Below are positions 44,649 through 53,282 of a stretch of 64,000 nucleotides of DNA, piece after piece. The notes under the pieces were generated by a model. It was not told where the DNA came from. It did no database searches and was given only the letters and a program-made list of their open reading frames with translations. Positions within the stretch are counted from its first letter, which is position 1, and each line of letters begins with the position of its first letter. A program made the position numbers and the translations under genes. Source of the stretch: Clostridia bacterium (GTDB lineage Bacteria > Bacillota > Clostridia > Christensenellales > Aristaeellaceae); assembly GCA_900769075.1 (NCBI GenBank), contig CAAGFE010000003.1, positions 1 through 64,000 of the forward strand, given 5' to 3'.

Positions 44649-45338
44649 ATGGGGAATTTGAAACTTCTTTACACTGGCAAGACCAAGAACGTCTACGCGC
44701 TGGAGAACGGCAACTGCCTGCTGAAGTTCAAGGACGACTGCACCGGCAAGGACGGTGTGTTTGATCCCGGCGAGAACAGCGTCGGACTGACCATCGAGGG
44801 CGTGGGCGATGTGAACCTGCGCATGTCCATCTACTTCTTCGAGAAGATCAACGCCGCCGGCATCCGCACCCACTATGTGTCCGCCAACCTGGACGACACC
44901 ACCATGGAGGTCAAGGCCGCGAAGGTGTTCGGCAAGGGCCTGGAGGTGATCTGCCGCTACAAGGCCGTGGGTTCCTTCTACCGCCGCTATTCCGACTACT
45001 GCACCCTGGGCCAGGATCTGCCCGCCTACGTCGAGACCACCTTCAAGAACGACGCCAAGGGCGATCCCCTGGTGACCAAGGACGGTCTGGTGGATCTGGG
45101 CGTGATGACCGCCCAGCAGTACGATGACCTGAAGGAAATGACCCAGGCGATCACCAGGATCGTCGCGGACGACCTGAAGGCCAAGGGCCTGGAGCTGTAC
45201 GACATCAAGTTTGAGTTCGGCTACGACGAGAACGGCAATGTGATGCTGATCGACGAGATCGCCTCCGGCAACATGCGCGTGTACAAGGACGGCGAGTATG
45301 TCGATCCCATGACGCTGAACAAGCTGTTCTTCGCCTGA
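44649..45338 (+). CDS. purC: SAICAR synthetase (PurC)-like protein
   Basis: 229 residues from the ATG at 44649 behind GGAGAGGAAAATTCA. PurC landmarks: LYTGKTKNVY, FKDDCTGKDG, CRYKAVGSFYRR, FKNDAKGDPLV and LYDIKFEFGY...DEI. It would ligate aspartate to CAIR in purine synthesis. Divergent points: a longer loop after KDG (VFDPGENSVGLTIEGVGD) and ASGNMRVYKDG where classical enzymes have SPDxxRLWD, so the SPD acid is missing though the Arg is kept. A stand-alone gene between its own promoter and terminator; the upstream PurBox-like pair supports a purine role. Confidence 0.82.
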   Translation: MGNLKLLYTGKTKNVYALENGNCLLKFKDDCTGKDGVFDPGENSVGLTIEGVGDVNLRMSIYFFEKINAAGIRTHYVSANLDDTTMEVKAAKVFGKGLEVICRYKAVGSFYRRYSDYCTLGQDLPAYVETTFKNDAKGDPLVTKDGLVDLGVMTAQQYDDLKEMTQAITRIVADDLKAKGLELYDIKFEFGYDENGNVMLIDEIASGNMRVYKDGEYVDPMTLNKLFFA

Positions 45339-45353
45339 TCAGAATCAATAATA

Positions 45354-45385
45354 CATCCCCCGGAACATCATCGTTCCGGGGGATG
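45354..45385. terminator. Bidirectional terminator after purC
   Basis: A 13-bp perfect stem, CATCCCCCGGAAC/GTTCCGGGGGATG, with a 6-nt loop separates purC (+) from the PIG-L gene (-). Confidence 0.75.
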
Positions 45386-45392
45386 CTTTGCA

Positions 45393-46508
45393 TTACGGAA
45401 TATGCTCGAACAGATCGGCGGCGCCGCTGTCCGGGCCGACGGAGGAGTAATACAGGCCGAAGAGGTTGTTGGCGTATTTGCCGGAATCCTGCACGGTGAG
45501 GCCGTTGCTGCGCTGGGAAGCGTGGCACCTGAAGGCTGCCGCGGCCACGTCGAAGGCCGTCTGCCCGCCAAAGGCCATCAAGGGCTGACGCCAATCCATG
45601 GTGAGGGTGTTCTCCTGGTAGAGGTGGAGGTAGAGCTTCTTCACCTGCCAGGCGCTCTCCTCCTGATGATCCACATAGGCCATCGCCATCTCCGCGCAGA
45701 CCTTGTGCGCGCCGTGTCCGTATTCGCCCCGGACGTCGTGGGTGACCATCACCTCGGGCTGATACCTGGCGATCAGCCCGGCGATGTGTTCCCGCACGGC
45801 CTCCTGGCCCCAATAGGGATAGCATTCCTTGGCGTGATTCACCTTGATATCCCGGAAGACGCCCATCTCCGGATAGGTGCGCACGCCGCAGGTCCACAGG
45901 CCGTCCAGCGCCTCGCTGCGGCGGGTGTGGGTCTGGTCGGTCAGGTAGCAGACGATCACCTTCATCCCGCGTTCCGCGGCGTAATAGGGGATGACGCCGC
46001 CGAAGAAGAGCAGCTCATCATCGCAGTGGGCGGAGAGCACCAGCAGATCAGCCTTGCCCTCAAAGGGCTGCCAGTCCTGCACCCAGGCGGGAGGCTCGCC
46101 CTCGCCGAAGAGGTGGATCTCCGAAATGTGGAGGGTGTCGCCGGCGGTGGGCACCAGGCGGAAATGATCCACCCCGGGCAGGGCCAGATAGGTGTTGGTA
46201 TAATGGCGGCTGTCGGTGAGCAGGGTGACCCAGGCGCCGTTTTCATCCATCACCTGAACGGCGATGTCCGCCTCTCGCTGGGCGAAGGAGAAATACAGCC
46301 CCCAGCAGGGGACCGGAGCGGTCACCTCCAGGCAGGCGCCGGAAAAGTAGGTCAGATAGGAACCGTCGGTCATATTGCCCTTCCCGGTGGAACGGGGCGC
46401 AAAGGCAAAGACGCAGCCTGGGGTGATCTCCGGGGCTTCGGTTTCTGCCAGGGCGCAGGAGGCGCACAGCACCAAGGCCAACGCGAGCAGGAACCCCTTG
46501 ATCTTCAT
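45393..46508 (-). CDS. Secreted PIG-L (LmbE)-family deacetylase
   Basis: 371 residues from the ATG at 46508 (MKIKGFLLALALVLCASCAL). The signal peptide ends ALAE; its internal cysteines do not form a good lipobox. Residues 25-140 form an extra beta-rich, discoidin-like domain (APRSTGKGNMTDGSYLTYF...LRLVPTAGDTLHISEIHLFG-type pattern), and the catalytic domain starts with zinc motif AHCDDE (160-165, usually AHPDDE); HDVRGEYGHGAHK supplies the third ligand. Such enzymes deacetylate N-acetylglucosamine groups. Cotranscribed with the C39-like gene upstream. Target on the wall or external glycans is unknown. Confidence 0.87.
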   Translation of the reverse strand: MKIKGFLLALALVLCASCALAETEAPEITPGCVFAFAPRSTGKGNMTDGSYLTYFSGACLEVTAPVPCWGLYFSFAQREADIAVQVMDENGAWVTLLTDSRHYTNTYLALPGVDHFRLVPTAGDTLHISEIHLFGEGEPPAWVQDWQPFEGKADLLVLSAHCDDELLFFGGVIPYYAAERGMKVIVCYLTDQTHTRRSEALDGLWTCGVRTYPEMGVFRDIKVNHAKECYPYWGQEAVREHIAGLIARYQPEVMVTHDVRGEYGHGAHKVCAEMAMAYVDHQEESAWQVKKLYLHLYQENTLTMDWRQPLMAFGGQTAFDVAAAAFRCHASQRSNGLTVQDSGKYANNLFGLYYSSVGPDSGAADLFEHIP

Positions 46509-46569
46509 GCGGAACCATCCTTTCCAGTGAATTGCCCCCCCGAACCGAGGCCCAGGGGGGATGGCGGTG

Positions 46570-47343
46570 CTATTCGGCTTCAGCGGGATCCACCAGCAGG
46601 TACCACTGATGCAGCTGGAGCACCTGGCTGCCCTTGAGCGAATCACGGAAGGTGCTGTTGATGATCTCGGACCGCTGCTTGTTCAGCGAGATGAAGTACA
46701 CCCGGTACAGCTCGCCGCGGGATCGGGGCGGGTTGCAGTCCACCACCAGGAAGCGCCCCTTGTCCGGGATGGCGGCGACCACCAGCAGCGCGTGATTGGT
46801 GCCGTTGGGGCGGCGGATGTACAGGTACACCGGTGAATAGCTGTCATCGGTGAGGTAGTTGTTCATCATGGTGTTGAAGGCGTCGGGGCCGGCCGGGATG
46901 CGCTCCACGCCCACCTTGTAGGAGATGATGTCGTAGGGCTCATAGAGGTTGCGGGCGTTCATCATCTCGGACATGCCTCCGGGGGTGACGTCGATGCCCA
47001 GATAGCTCAGGGCCATGGAGTACACCGCGCGGGAACACATATTGCCCGCGTAGAAGGCGAATTTGACCCCGTAGCGCTCCCGGAGGGTCAGATCCAGCAC
47101 GGATCCCTTTTCGCCCCCCAGCCAGTACCCGTCGCGGTACATGTCATCCCGCTCCGCATTCTGGCCGATGTAGCGGATGTACCCCCGTTTCACACCGGCA
47201 AGGGCATCCCCCTCGGGCATCAGGAGGAAGGACTGCACCTCCTCGGCGGAGGTGGCGGCGGGAAGCGTGGGGGGCGCTGCGTCCTCCCCCAGGGCCAGCA
47301 GCGGCAGCAGCATCACCGCGAGCAGCATCCAGATCCGGCGCAT
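46570..47343 (-). CDS. Secreted C39/papain-like cysteine protein
   Basis: 257 residues from the ATG at 47343 (MRRIWMLLAVMLLPLLALGE), the start set by the GGAAAGGAGGGTAACG site; the frame runs further upstream without one. Signal peptide cleaved near ALGE. A cysteine at 103 in GNMCSRAVYSMALSYLG, His184 in TNHALLVVA and Asp/Asn in VVDCNPP (about 202-206) give the C-H-D order of C39-like peptidases. The middle FNTMMNNYLTDDSYSPVYLY fits a substrate loop. It heads a two-gene operon with the PIG-L gene (61 nt). A hairpin of C6/G6 arms stands in the gap. Confidence 0.78.
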   Translation of the reverse strand: MRRIWMLLAVMLLPLLALGEDAAPPTLPAATSAEEVQSFLLMPEGDALAGVKRGYIRYIGQNAERDDMYRDGYWLGGEKGSVLDLTLRERYGVKFAFYAGNMCSRAVYSMALSYLGIDVTPGGMSEMMNARNLYEPYDIISYKVGVERIPAGPDAFNTMMNNYLTDDSYSPVYLYIRRPNGTNHALLVVAAIPDKGRFLVVDCNPPRSRGELYRVYFISLNKQRSEIINSTFRDSLKGSQVLQLHQWYLLVDPAEAE

Positions 47344-47374
47344 CGTTACCCTCCTTTCCCATCTTGTTATTTCT

Positions 47375-47403
47375 ATTATACAGGAAGATTCGTTCCGGGG
47401 CAA
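47375..47403 (-). promoter_or_regulatory. Promoter of the C39-like and PIG-L operon
   Basis: Minus-strand TTGCCC (47398-47403), 17 nt, TATAAT (47375-47380), about 30 nt before the start codon. Confidence 0.65.
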
Positions 47404-47485
47404 GCGGGAAGATAACAATTTCTGTAATTGATGTGCGCCGGGGACATCGGTTTGTGAAAAGCCGGAAGTCATCCGCGCTGCCGCC

Positions 47486-47514
47486 TTGACGCGGCATGGA
47501 GAAACCGCTATAAT
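47486..47514 (+). promoter_or_regulatory. Promoter of the DUF1836-CE2 gene pair
   Basis: TTGACG (47486-47491), 17 nt, TATAAT (47509-47514), 24 nt before the start codon at 47538. Confidence 0.7.
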
Positions 47515-47537
47515 AGCAGAAGAAGGAGGCGTAACAG

Positions 47538-48083
47538 ATGCCTGCATGTATTGAGAAGTTCCGGATGCCCCGATATCGGGAAATCCCCGACGTGGGGCTG
47601 TATCTGGATCAGACGGTGAAGTATGTCAACCGATACCTCGCGCCCCTGGGCTGCATGGAGATCACCTCGTCCATGGTGTCCAACTATGTCAAGAAGGGGT
47701 ACATCACCAACCCGACCCATAAGCAGTATTCGGCGGATCAGATCGCGTATCTGTTCTTCATCAGCGTGGCGAAATCGGTGCTGTCGATGGAGAACATCGC
47801 CCGGCTGTTCGGGATGCAGCGGCAGATGTATACGTCGGAGGTCGCCTACGACTTTTTCTGCGATGAAATGGAAAACACCCTGCAGTACACCTTCGGCCTG
47901 AAGGATCATCTGGATCAGGTCGGCACGCCGGAGGATCGCTCCGAAACCAAGGCGATGCTGCGTTCCACCATCATCGCGGTGACCCATATCATCTACCTGT
48001 CCAACCGCTTCGAGACCATGCAGGCCCCGGAGGAGGACAGCGCCGCCGAGGGCCGCATGGCCCTGCCTGCCGGGGAGGAATGA
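47538..48083 (+). CDS. DUF1836-family, MerR-like putative regulator
   Basis: 181 residues, start behind AGAAGGAGGCGTAACAG. Like other DUF1836 proteins it has an N-terminal MerR-type DNA-binding part: IPDVGLYLDQTVKYVNRYLA, then ITSSMVSNYVKKGYI and HKQYSADQIAYLFFI (about 60-75), followed by a helical tail. No cysteine-rich sensor is seen. DNA-binding function is inferred from the helix-turn-helix-like segment. Its stop overlaps or abuts the start of the CE2 esterase gene, so they are one transcript. Confidence 0.82.
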   Translation: MPACIEKFRMPRYREIPDVGLYLDQTVKYVNRYLAPLGCMEITSSMVSNYVKKGYITNPTHKQYSADQIAYLFFISVAKSVLSMENIARLFGMQRQMYTSEVAYDFFCDEMENTLQYTFGLKDHLDQVGTPEDRSETKAMLRSTIIAVTHIIYLSNRFETMQAPEEDSAAEGRMALPAGEE

Positions 48084-48085
48084 CC

Positions 48086-49153
48086 ATGAAGATGACCCTG
48101 CAGCCCAACGAGCGTCTGCTCCTGCCCGGAGAAACCGGCCTGCGCTATACCGGGCGCATCGGCGGCCCGGAGGACGCGCCCTTCTTCCTCTATCCCTGCT
48201 CCAGCGTGGCGCTGCGCCTGACCGGGCGGACGCTCAAGGTCGCCCTGGACAACCATCATGCCTATCAGGAAAACCGCCTGGGCGTGATCGTCAACGGCGA
48301 ACAGTCCGCGGTGCTGCTGACGGAGGGGGAGCAGATCATCGACCTGTCGGATCGTCTGACGGCGGACACGAACGATATCCTGCTTTTCAAGCGTCAGGAC
48401 GCCTGCCATGCCTTCACGCTCCGCGGCTTCATCGTGGCGGCGGATGCCCGGCTGCTGCCCCTGGCGGAGCGCCCCGCCCGGCGCATCGAGGTCTACGGGG
48501 ACAGCGTTTCCGCAGGCGAGGTGTCCGAGGCGGAATTCGCCTGCGGCCAGCCGGATCCCGAAGGCCACAACGGCCTGTACTCCAACAGCTGGTGGAGCTA
48601 TGCCTGGCAGGCAGCGCGGCTGATGCGTGCCGAGCTCCACGACGTTGCCACCGGCGGCATCGCCCTGCTGGACAGAACAGGCTATTACCACGCCCCGGAT
48701 TACATCGGCATGGAATCCGCCTGGGACAAGGTGAATCACACCCCGGACTTCGGGCCCGTGACGCCCTGGGACTTCACCCGCTGGACGCCCCATGTGGTCA
48801 TCGTGGCCATCGGGCAGAACGACCATCATCCCGTCAACAGCATGGCAGAGGATTACGACAGCGCCGCCTCCGCCCATTGGCGCGCGGCATACCGCCGCTT
48901 CCTCGGGCTGCTGCGGGAGAAGTACCCGAGGGCGCACATCGTCTGCACCACCACCATCATCGGGCATGACGCCGCCTGGGATCGGGCGATTGACGAATGC
49001 GTGCAGGACATGGGGGATGGGCGGATCCATCACTTTCTGTACAGCCGCAATGGCTGCGGCACACCGGGGCATGTCCGCAAAAGCGAAGCCGCCGTGATGG
49101 CCCGCGAACTGGCAGAATATGTCGAAGCGCTCCCCGGCGTGTGGGCGGAATGA
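48086..49153 (+). CDS. CE2-type SGNH carbohydrate esterase
   Basis: 355 residues from the ATG at 48086 (MKMTLQPNERLLL), favoured over the ATG at 48080 by distance from GGGGAGG. A jelly-roll N-terminal domain (1 to about 125) precedes the SGNH domain: nucleophile S140 in YGDSVSAGE, VAIGQNDHH with the oxyanion Asn, and the C-terminal His in GTPGHVRKSE. This two-domain plan is that of CE2 acetyl esterases, which remove O-acetyl groups from xylan or mannan. No signal peptide, so the substrate should be an imported oligosaccharide. Confidence 0.88.
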   Translation: MKMTLQPNERLLLPGETGLRYTGRIGGPEDAPFFLYPCSSVALRLTGRTLKVALDNHHAYQENRLGVIVNGEQSAVLLTEGEQIIDLSDRLTADTNDILLFKRQDACHAFTLRGFIVAADARLLPLAERPARRIEVYGDSVSAGEVSEAEFACGQPDPEGHNGLYSNSWWSYAWQAARLMRAELHDVATGGIALLDRTGYYHAPDYIGMESAWDKVNHTPDFGPVTPWDFTRWTPHVVIVAIGQNDHHPVNSMAEDYDSAASAHWRAAYRRFLGLLREKYPRAHIVCTTTIIGHDAAWDRAIDECVQDMGDGRIHHFLYSRNGCGTPGHVRKSEAAVMARELAEYVEALPGVWAE

Positions 49154-49166
49154 GCGGAACGCAAGG

Positions 49167-49195
49167 GGCTCTCTGAGGGCGCAGAGAGCCTTTTT
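49167..49195 (+). terminator. Terminator of the CE2 gene
   Basis: A 9-bp stem, GGCTCTCTG/CAGAGAGCC (49167-49175, 49182-49190), followed by five T. Confidence 0.85.
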
Positions 49196-49200
49196 GGTTG

Positions 49201-49224
49201 GACGAAAAAGGAGCAGCCCTCCTT
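49201..49224 (-). terminator. Terminator of the flavoprotein reductase gene
   Basis: On the minus strand AAGGAG, a 5-nt loop and CTCCTT run into TTTCG (stem 49208-49213 and 49219-49224). Confidence 0.6.
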
Positions 49225-49252
49225 GCGGAAGACTGCCCCGGGTGCGTTGGAC

Positions 49253-51112
49253 TTAGTCCGCCAGCGCCAGCTTAGCGGCCTCTTCACCGGCGATGCGGCC
49301 AAAGACCACGAAGTCAGACACGGCGTTGCCGCCCAGACGGTTCGCGCCATGCACGCCGCCGGTCACCTCACCGGCCGCATACAGGCCGGGGATCACAGTG
49401 CCCTCGGCGGTCAGCACCTGGGTCTGGGTGTTGATCATCACGCCGCCCATGGTGTGATGCACGCCGGCGGTCACCTTGATGGCGTAGTAGGGCGCGGTAT
49501 CCAGGGGGTTGGCGAAGGACACGCGGCCGAAGTCGGGGTCGTTCTTCTGGGCAACATAGCCGTTCCAGGTGTTCATGGTCGCGGCGAAGGTCGCGGGATC
49601 CACGCCGATGGCGGCAGCCAGCTCCTCGTAGGTCGCGCCGGAGAACACGAAGCCCTTCTTGACATAGCCCGCGATGACGGAGGACTTGTCCAGCATCGCC
49701 TGGTCGACGATCAGCCAGGAGTAGGAGCCGGGCTGGGCGATTTCCGCGGCGGACACCACGTCACGGGTGCCGACTTCGTCGATAAAGCGCTCGCCGTTGG
49801 CGTTCACCAGGATCGCGCCGTCGCCGCGCAGACCTTCGGTGATCAGGGCGGCGGTGTCAAACTGCACAGTGGGGTGAATCTGGATCTGATCCATGTCCAC
49901 AACGCCGGCGCCCACAGCCTGGGCCATCTCGATGCCCTGGCCCTGCAGACCGGCAGCGTTGGTGGTCATGAAGCCCTCCAGCGCGGGCTGGTAGGAAGCG
50001 ACCATCTCCAGGTTGGCGCCGAAGCCGCCGGTGGCCAGGATGACCGCGTCAGCGTTGACGGTGATGGTGTTGCCGGTCTTGCCGGTGGCCTTCACGCCCT
50101 TGGCGGCGCCGTCCGCCATGATGATCTCCGTGGCGGTGGTCTCCATCAGGATGGTGATGTTCTCGTTGTTCCGGCAGGCAGTTTCCAGCAGGGGGATCAT
50201 GTATGCGCCGACGGACACCTTCTTGCCGTCCACCTTTGGGAAGTGGATGCGCTGGACGGACGCGCCGCCGAAGGCACCGGCGGTCACCAGCTCAATGCCG
50301 TAGTTCTGCAGCCATTCGATGCCGTCGGCGGAATTGGCAGCCAGCACCTTGACCAGCTCGGGATTATTGATGCCCTTGCCGCCGATCATGGTGTCCAGCT
50401 CCATCAGCTCCACGGAGTCAAAGTAGCCTTCGGGGTTCTTCTGGTACGCTTCCCACTGCACGGTGACCGTCTTAGCCAGCTCGGTGATGGTGGCGTTGTC
50501 GGCATAGGTGCTCGCGGCAGAGGTCAGGGTCTTGTTCACACCGGCGGCCTCGCCGAAGGTGTTGTTGTCCTGGTAGGGGGTATCGCCGGCGTTCATGCCG
50601 CCGGTGGCACGGACGGAGTTGCCGCCCACCGCCGCCTGGGACTCGATGATGATGACCTTCGCGCCCTTCTCGGCAGCGGTCAGGGCGGAAGTCATGCCGG
50701 CGCCGCCAGCACCAACGATGACCACGTCCGCCTCGTAGACGGCGTCCTCAGCCTGTGCGGCCTCGGCCTTGGTCATGTAGTCGTCGGGGTTCACGCCCGC
50801 GGCGATCAGAGCGGCCTTCGCGGCCTCCATCACGCCGTTGGAGGTGAAGGTCGCACCGGCGACGACGTCCACATTCAGGGTGTTGCCATCCACCATCGCG
50901 GCGGGCAGCTGCTCCAGCGCGACGGAGCCGATGCCGGGGGTCTCATCTTTGCCCTCGGCGGTCATCGCGGTGATGACGCCGTTTTCAACGGTCACGGTCA
51001 CGGTCACGTCGCCGCCAAAGCCCTTGGCGGTGCCGGTCGCGGTTTCCGCCAGCGCGGGAACCAGGCCCAGCATCATGACCAGCGCGATCAGCAGTGCAGA
51101 AATGCGCTTCAT
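49253..51112 (-). CDS. Secreted FMN/FAD-dependent reductase (fumarate/urocanate reductase-like)
   Basis: 619 residues. The signal peptide ends ALAE (about 23). An FMN-binding domain (about 25-105) carries DVVAGATFTS (82-91), where the Thr is normally flavinylated by ApbE. The FAD domain starts with VIVGAGGAGMTSAL (132-145); active-site segments are HHTMGGVMINTQTQVL and GEVTGGVHGANRLGGN. Such extracytoplasmic flavoenzymes take electrons from a membrane flavin chain to reduce an enoate such as fumarate, urocanate or cinnamate. No heme CxxCH motif. No ApbE or redox partner lies nearby. Monocistronic, with its own promoter and terminator. Confidence 0.9.
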   Translation of the reverse strand: MKRISALLIALVMMLGLVPALAETATGTAKGFGGDVTVTVTVENGVITAMTAEGKDETPGIGSVALEQLPAAMVDGNTLNVDVVAGATFTSNGVMEAAKAALIAAGVNPDDYMTKAEAAQAEDAVYEADVVIVGAGGAGMTSALTAAEKGAKVIIIESQAAVGGNSVRATGGMNAGDTPYQDNNTFGEAAGVNKTLTSAASTYADNATITELAKTVTVQWEAYQKNPEGYFDSVELMELDTMIGGKGINNPELVKVLAANSADGIEWLQNYGIELVTAGAFGGASVQRIHFPKVDGKKVSVGAYMIPLLETACRNNENITILMETTATEIIMADGAAKGVKATGKTGNTITVNADAVILATGGFGANLEMVASYQPALEGFMTTNAAGLQGQGIEMAQAVGAGVVDMDQIQIHPTVQFDTAALITEGLRGDGAILVNANGERFIDEVGTRDVVSAAEIAQPGSYSWLIVDQAMLDKSSVIAGYVKKGFVFSGATYEELAAAIGVDPATFAATMNTWNGYVAQKNDPDFGRVSFANPLDTAPYYAIKVTAGVHHTMGGVMINTQTQVLTAEGTVIPGLYAAGEVTGGVHGANRLGGNAVSDFVVFGRIAGEEAAKLALAD

Positions 51113-51160
51113 GTTCAGGATTCCTCCTCGGTATTGATCTGCTTCATGCAGTCGGCTGAT

Positions 51161-51169
51161 AGTATACCA
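51161..51169 (-). promoter_or_regulatory. Extended -10 promoter of the flavoprotein reductase gene
   Basis: Minus-strand TGGTATACT: a TATACT box (51161-51166) with an upstream TG. The -35 region is poor (TTTCTT). Confidence 0.55.
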
Positions 51170-51290
51170 TAGGTTAAGCGAAAAAGAAACGATTTTGTGA
51201 AATCAATATCAGATTTTTCTTTCCTGCGCCGGGAAGAAATTCCTCCCGGCATCCGTTCCATATACAGACCCCACGAAGGAGGAACGATTG

Positions 51291-52409
51291 ATGCGCCAAC
51301 GGATTCTGATTGCGCTCCTGTGCGTGATGCTGCCCCTGACGGCCCTGGCGGAGGACGCGGCCGCTCCGGCCGACCCGGTCAGCACACCGGGGCGCGAGCG
51401 CTGCGGGAAGGAAAACTGCTTCTGGGAAACGGAGATGAATGTCAGGGATGAAGCAGCCATGTGGGCCATGCTGACCGCACCGATGACGGTGGTGGACGGC
51501 AATTTCCGCGCCCAGGCGGAGGTATATGCCGAGCCGAGCGAGGAAAGCCGGGTCATCGCGGAGGTGACCCGTTCCACCCAGGGCGTGCATGTGCTGGAAC
51601 ACCTGGACAACGGCTGGACGCGTATTGAAGTGTATTCCAGCTCCTTCTCGGGCAGCCCGGTCAAGGCCTACAATCAGCTCACCACCGGGTACATTCAGAC
51701 CGAGCAGCTGGTGGAGGCGGAGGTTCGCACGGAGTTCGGCCTCATCGTGGATAAGCTCACCCAGCGGCTCTATATCTATCAGGACGGCAAGCTCTTCGAC
51801 GAACTGCTGGTCTCCACGGGCCTGCCGACGGCAAAGGATCCGGAAAACGAGACCCGCTCCGGCGAATACCTGCTGTACAGCCCCACCGGCGGGTTTTGGT
51901 CGGGCGATATGCTGTGCAACTACGGCATCCGCTATAACGACGGGGATCTGCTCCACGAGGTGCCCCACCTGGTGCGGGAAAGCGGCGATTATTATGGCAG
52001 AACCGAGCCGCTGCTGGGCCAGCGGGCCAGCCACGGCTGCATCCGCGTGCAGCGCAAGCGCACCGAGAAGGGCGTGAACATGCGCTGGATCTGGAACAAT
52101 CTGCGGGACAAGATGAGCACACGCCTGATCATCTGGGAGGACTGGCAGGGCCGCAGCGTGGAGCTCCCCGCGGCGGAAACGCCCCTGTACTACAACCCCA
52201 AAGCAGGCAAGACCTATCACGACAGCCCGACCTGCTACGGCGTGAATGATCGCTATGAACCGATGACCGCCTTCACCTACGGCGAATTGGAGGAGGGGGA
52301 CTACGCCAAGCTGAAGGCATGCGAATACTGCAATCCGCCCCTGCGCCGGGCGGACATCGAGGCTATCAACGCGGCGCATGCCCCGGCGGCGGAGCCGGAG
52401 GCAGAATAG
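51291..52409 (+). CDS. Secreted L,D-transpeptidase (YkuD family)
   Basis: 372 residues from the ATG at 51291 behind AAGGAGGAACGATTG. Signal peptide MRQRILIALLCVMLPLTALA with cleavage at ALAE. An SH3-like domain (about 65-135, EVYAEPSEESRVIAEVTRST) precedes the catalytic domain with active-site C in ASHGCIRV at about 247-254. A C-terminal tail (about 300-350) has a C...C-x2-C set, in HDSPTCYGV and ACEYCNPP. Residues 140-160 start the YkuD domain (TEFGLIVDKLTQRLYIYQDG). It crosslinks peptidoglycan stem peptides outside the membrane. The SH3 part and the short cysteine motif may bind wall or metal. Followed by a terminator. Confidence 0.92.
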   Translation: MRQRILIALLCVMLPLTALAEDAAAPADPVSTPGRERCGKENCFWETEMNVRDEAAMWAMLTAPMTVVDGNFRAQAEVYAEPSEESRVIAEVTRSTQGVHVLEHLDNGWTRIEVYSSSFSGSPVKAYNQLTTGYIQTEQLVEAEVRTEFGLIVDKLTQRLYIYQDGKLFDELLVSTGLPTAKDPENETRSGEYLLYSPTGGFWSGDMLCNYGIRYNDGDLLHEVPHLVRESGDYYGRTEPLLGQRASHGCIRVQRKRTEKGVNMRWIWNNLRDKMSTRLIIWEDWQGRSVELPAAETPLYYNPKAGKTYHDSPTCYGVNDRYEPMTAFTYGELEEGDYAKLKACEYCNPPLRRADIEAINAAHAPAAEPEAE

Positions 52410-52418
52410 CATCAGAAA

Positions 52419-52463
52419 AGCCCGCGTTCCCGGCTGACGGCAGGGAATACGGGCTGCTTTTTT
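52419..52463. terminator. Bidirectional terminator
   Basis: AGCCCGCGTTCCC pairs with GGGAATACGGGCT (52419-52431, 52443-52455), followed by GCTTTTTTG; it also ends the convergent gene from 53282. Confidence 0.75.
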
Positions 52464-52499
52464 GTTGGGGAGATGAAGCGCAGGGGATCCTCCGGCGGA

Positions 52500-53282
52500 T
52501 CATTTCACCAGGGTCAGACCGGCGAGGATGGTTTCCGCTGCAGCGCGCAGGGCGGCTTCATCGGGCAATTCGCCCAAAGGCAGGGTGGGGCTGCTGATCA
52601 TCACGGAGATGCAGACATCCTTCGCCGTTTCGATGTACATGCACAGGCTGCGGTAGGCCATGCCCTCGCCGTCGGTGCTGCTCTTGTCGAAGGTCAGGCA
52701 GACGGCGTAGCCGTCAAGGCCCGCGATGGTGACGGGGCCGGGCTCGGTGGCGTCGCTGTGCATCTGGTAGGAGAGCAGAATGCCGGGGTATTCCGACGCG
52801 ACCATGTTCTTCGCGCCAGAAATATAGACATCCTGCACGGGGCCGGTCATGTCATCCGCCACGCAGTAGAAATCCTGCTGCATGCCGTCATCAAAGACGG
52901 AGAAATCGTCCGGGTGGAAGCCGCTGGGAATCTGAAAATCCGCCAGGTGCTGATACCGGGGCGCTTTGCCGTCGGGCGCGCTGTTGATGATCAGCCAATC
53001 CTCCTGGGCGCCCACCAGGGTGCCGAAGAAATTCGGGATGGAGCCGCCCGGGCCGATCAGGAGCTTGCACCCCAGCCACAGCACCGCCACCGCCCCAATC
53101 ACGGCGGCCGCGGTGATGAGCACCTGCTTCCGGTGCTGCTTCACATAGGCGGAAACCTTGCCGGAGGCCTCCGCCTTTTTGGTCTGGAAGGCCTTGCGCC
53201 GCATCGCGCGGGCGTGCATCCGCTCGGATTTCTCATAATTCTTCCGCGCTTCTTCGCTGCGGAACTGCTTCTTGCTGCTCAT
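52500..53282 (-). CDS. Membrane-anchored protein of unknown function
   Basis: 260 residues, unrecognised. The first 48 residues are strongly charged and basic (MSSKKQFRSEEARKNYEKSE), likely a cytoplasmic coiled segment; one membrane span follows (QVLITAAAVIGAVAVLWLGC, about 53-72); residues 75-260 form an outside, beta-rich domain with LADFQIPSGFHPDDFSVF and GLDGYAVCLTF. Type II topology is inferred from the basic N-terminus. The start follows GCAGGAGGCAATGACCC. Not clearly linked in function to its neighbours. Confidence 0.72.
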   Translation of the reverse strand: MSSKKQFRSEEARKNYEKSERMHARAMRRKAFQTKKAEASGKVSAYVKQHRKQVLITAAAVIGAVAVLWLGCKLLIGPGGSIPNFFGTLVGAQEDWLIINSAPDGKAPRYQHLADFQIPSGFHPDDFSVFDDGMQQDFYCVADDMTGPVQDVYISGAKNMVASEYPGILLSYQMHSDATEPGPVTIAGLDGYAVCLTFDKSSTDGEGMAYRSLCMYIETAKDVCISVMISSPTLPLGELPDEAALRAAAETILAGLTLVK

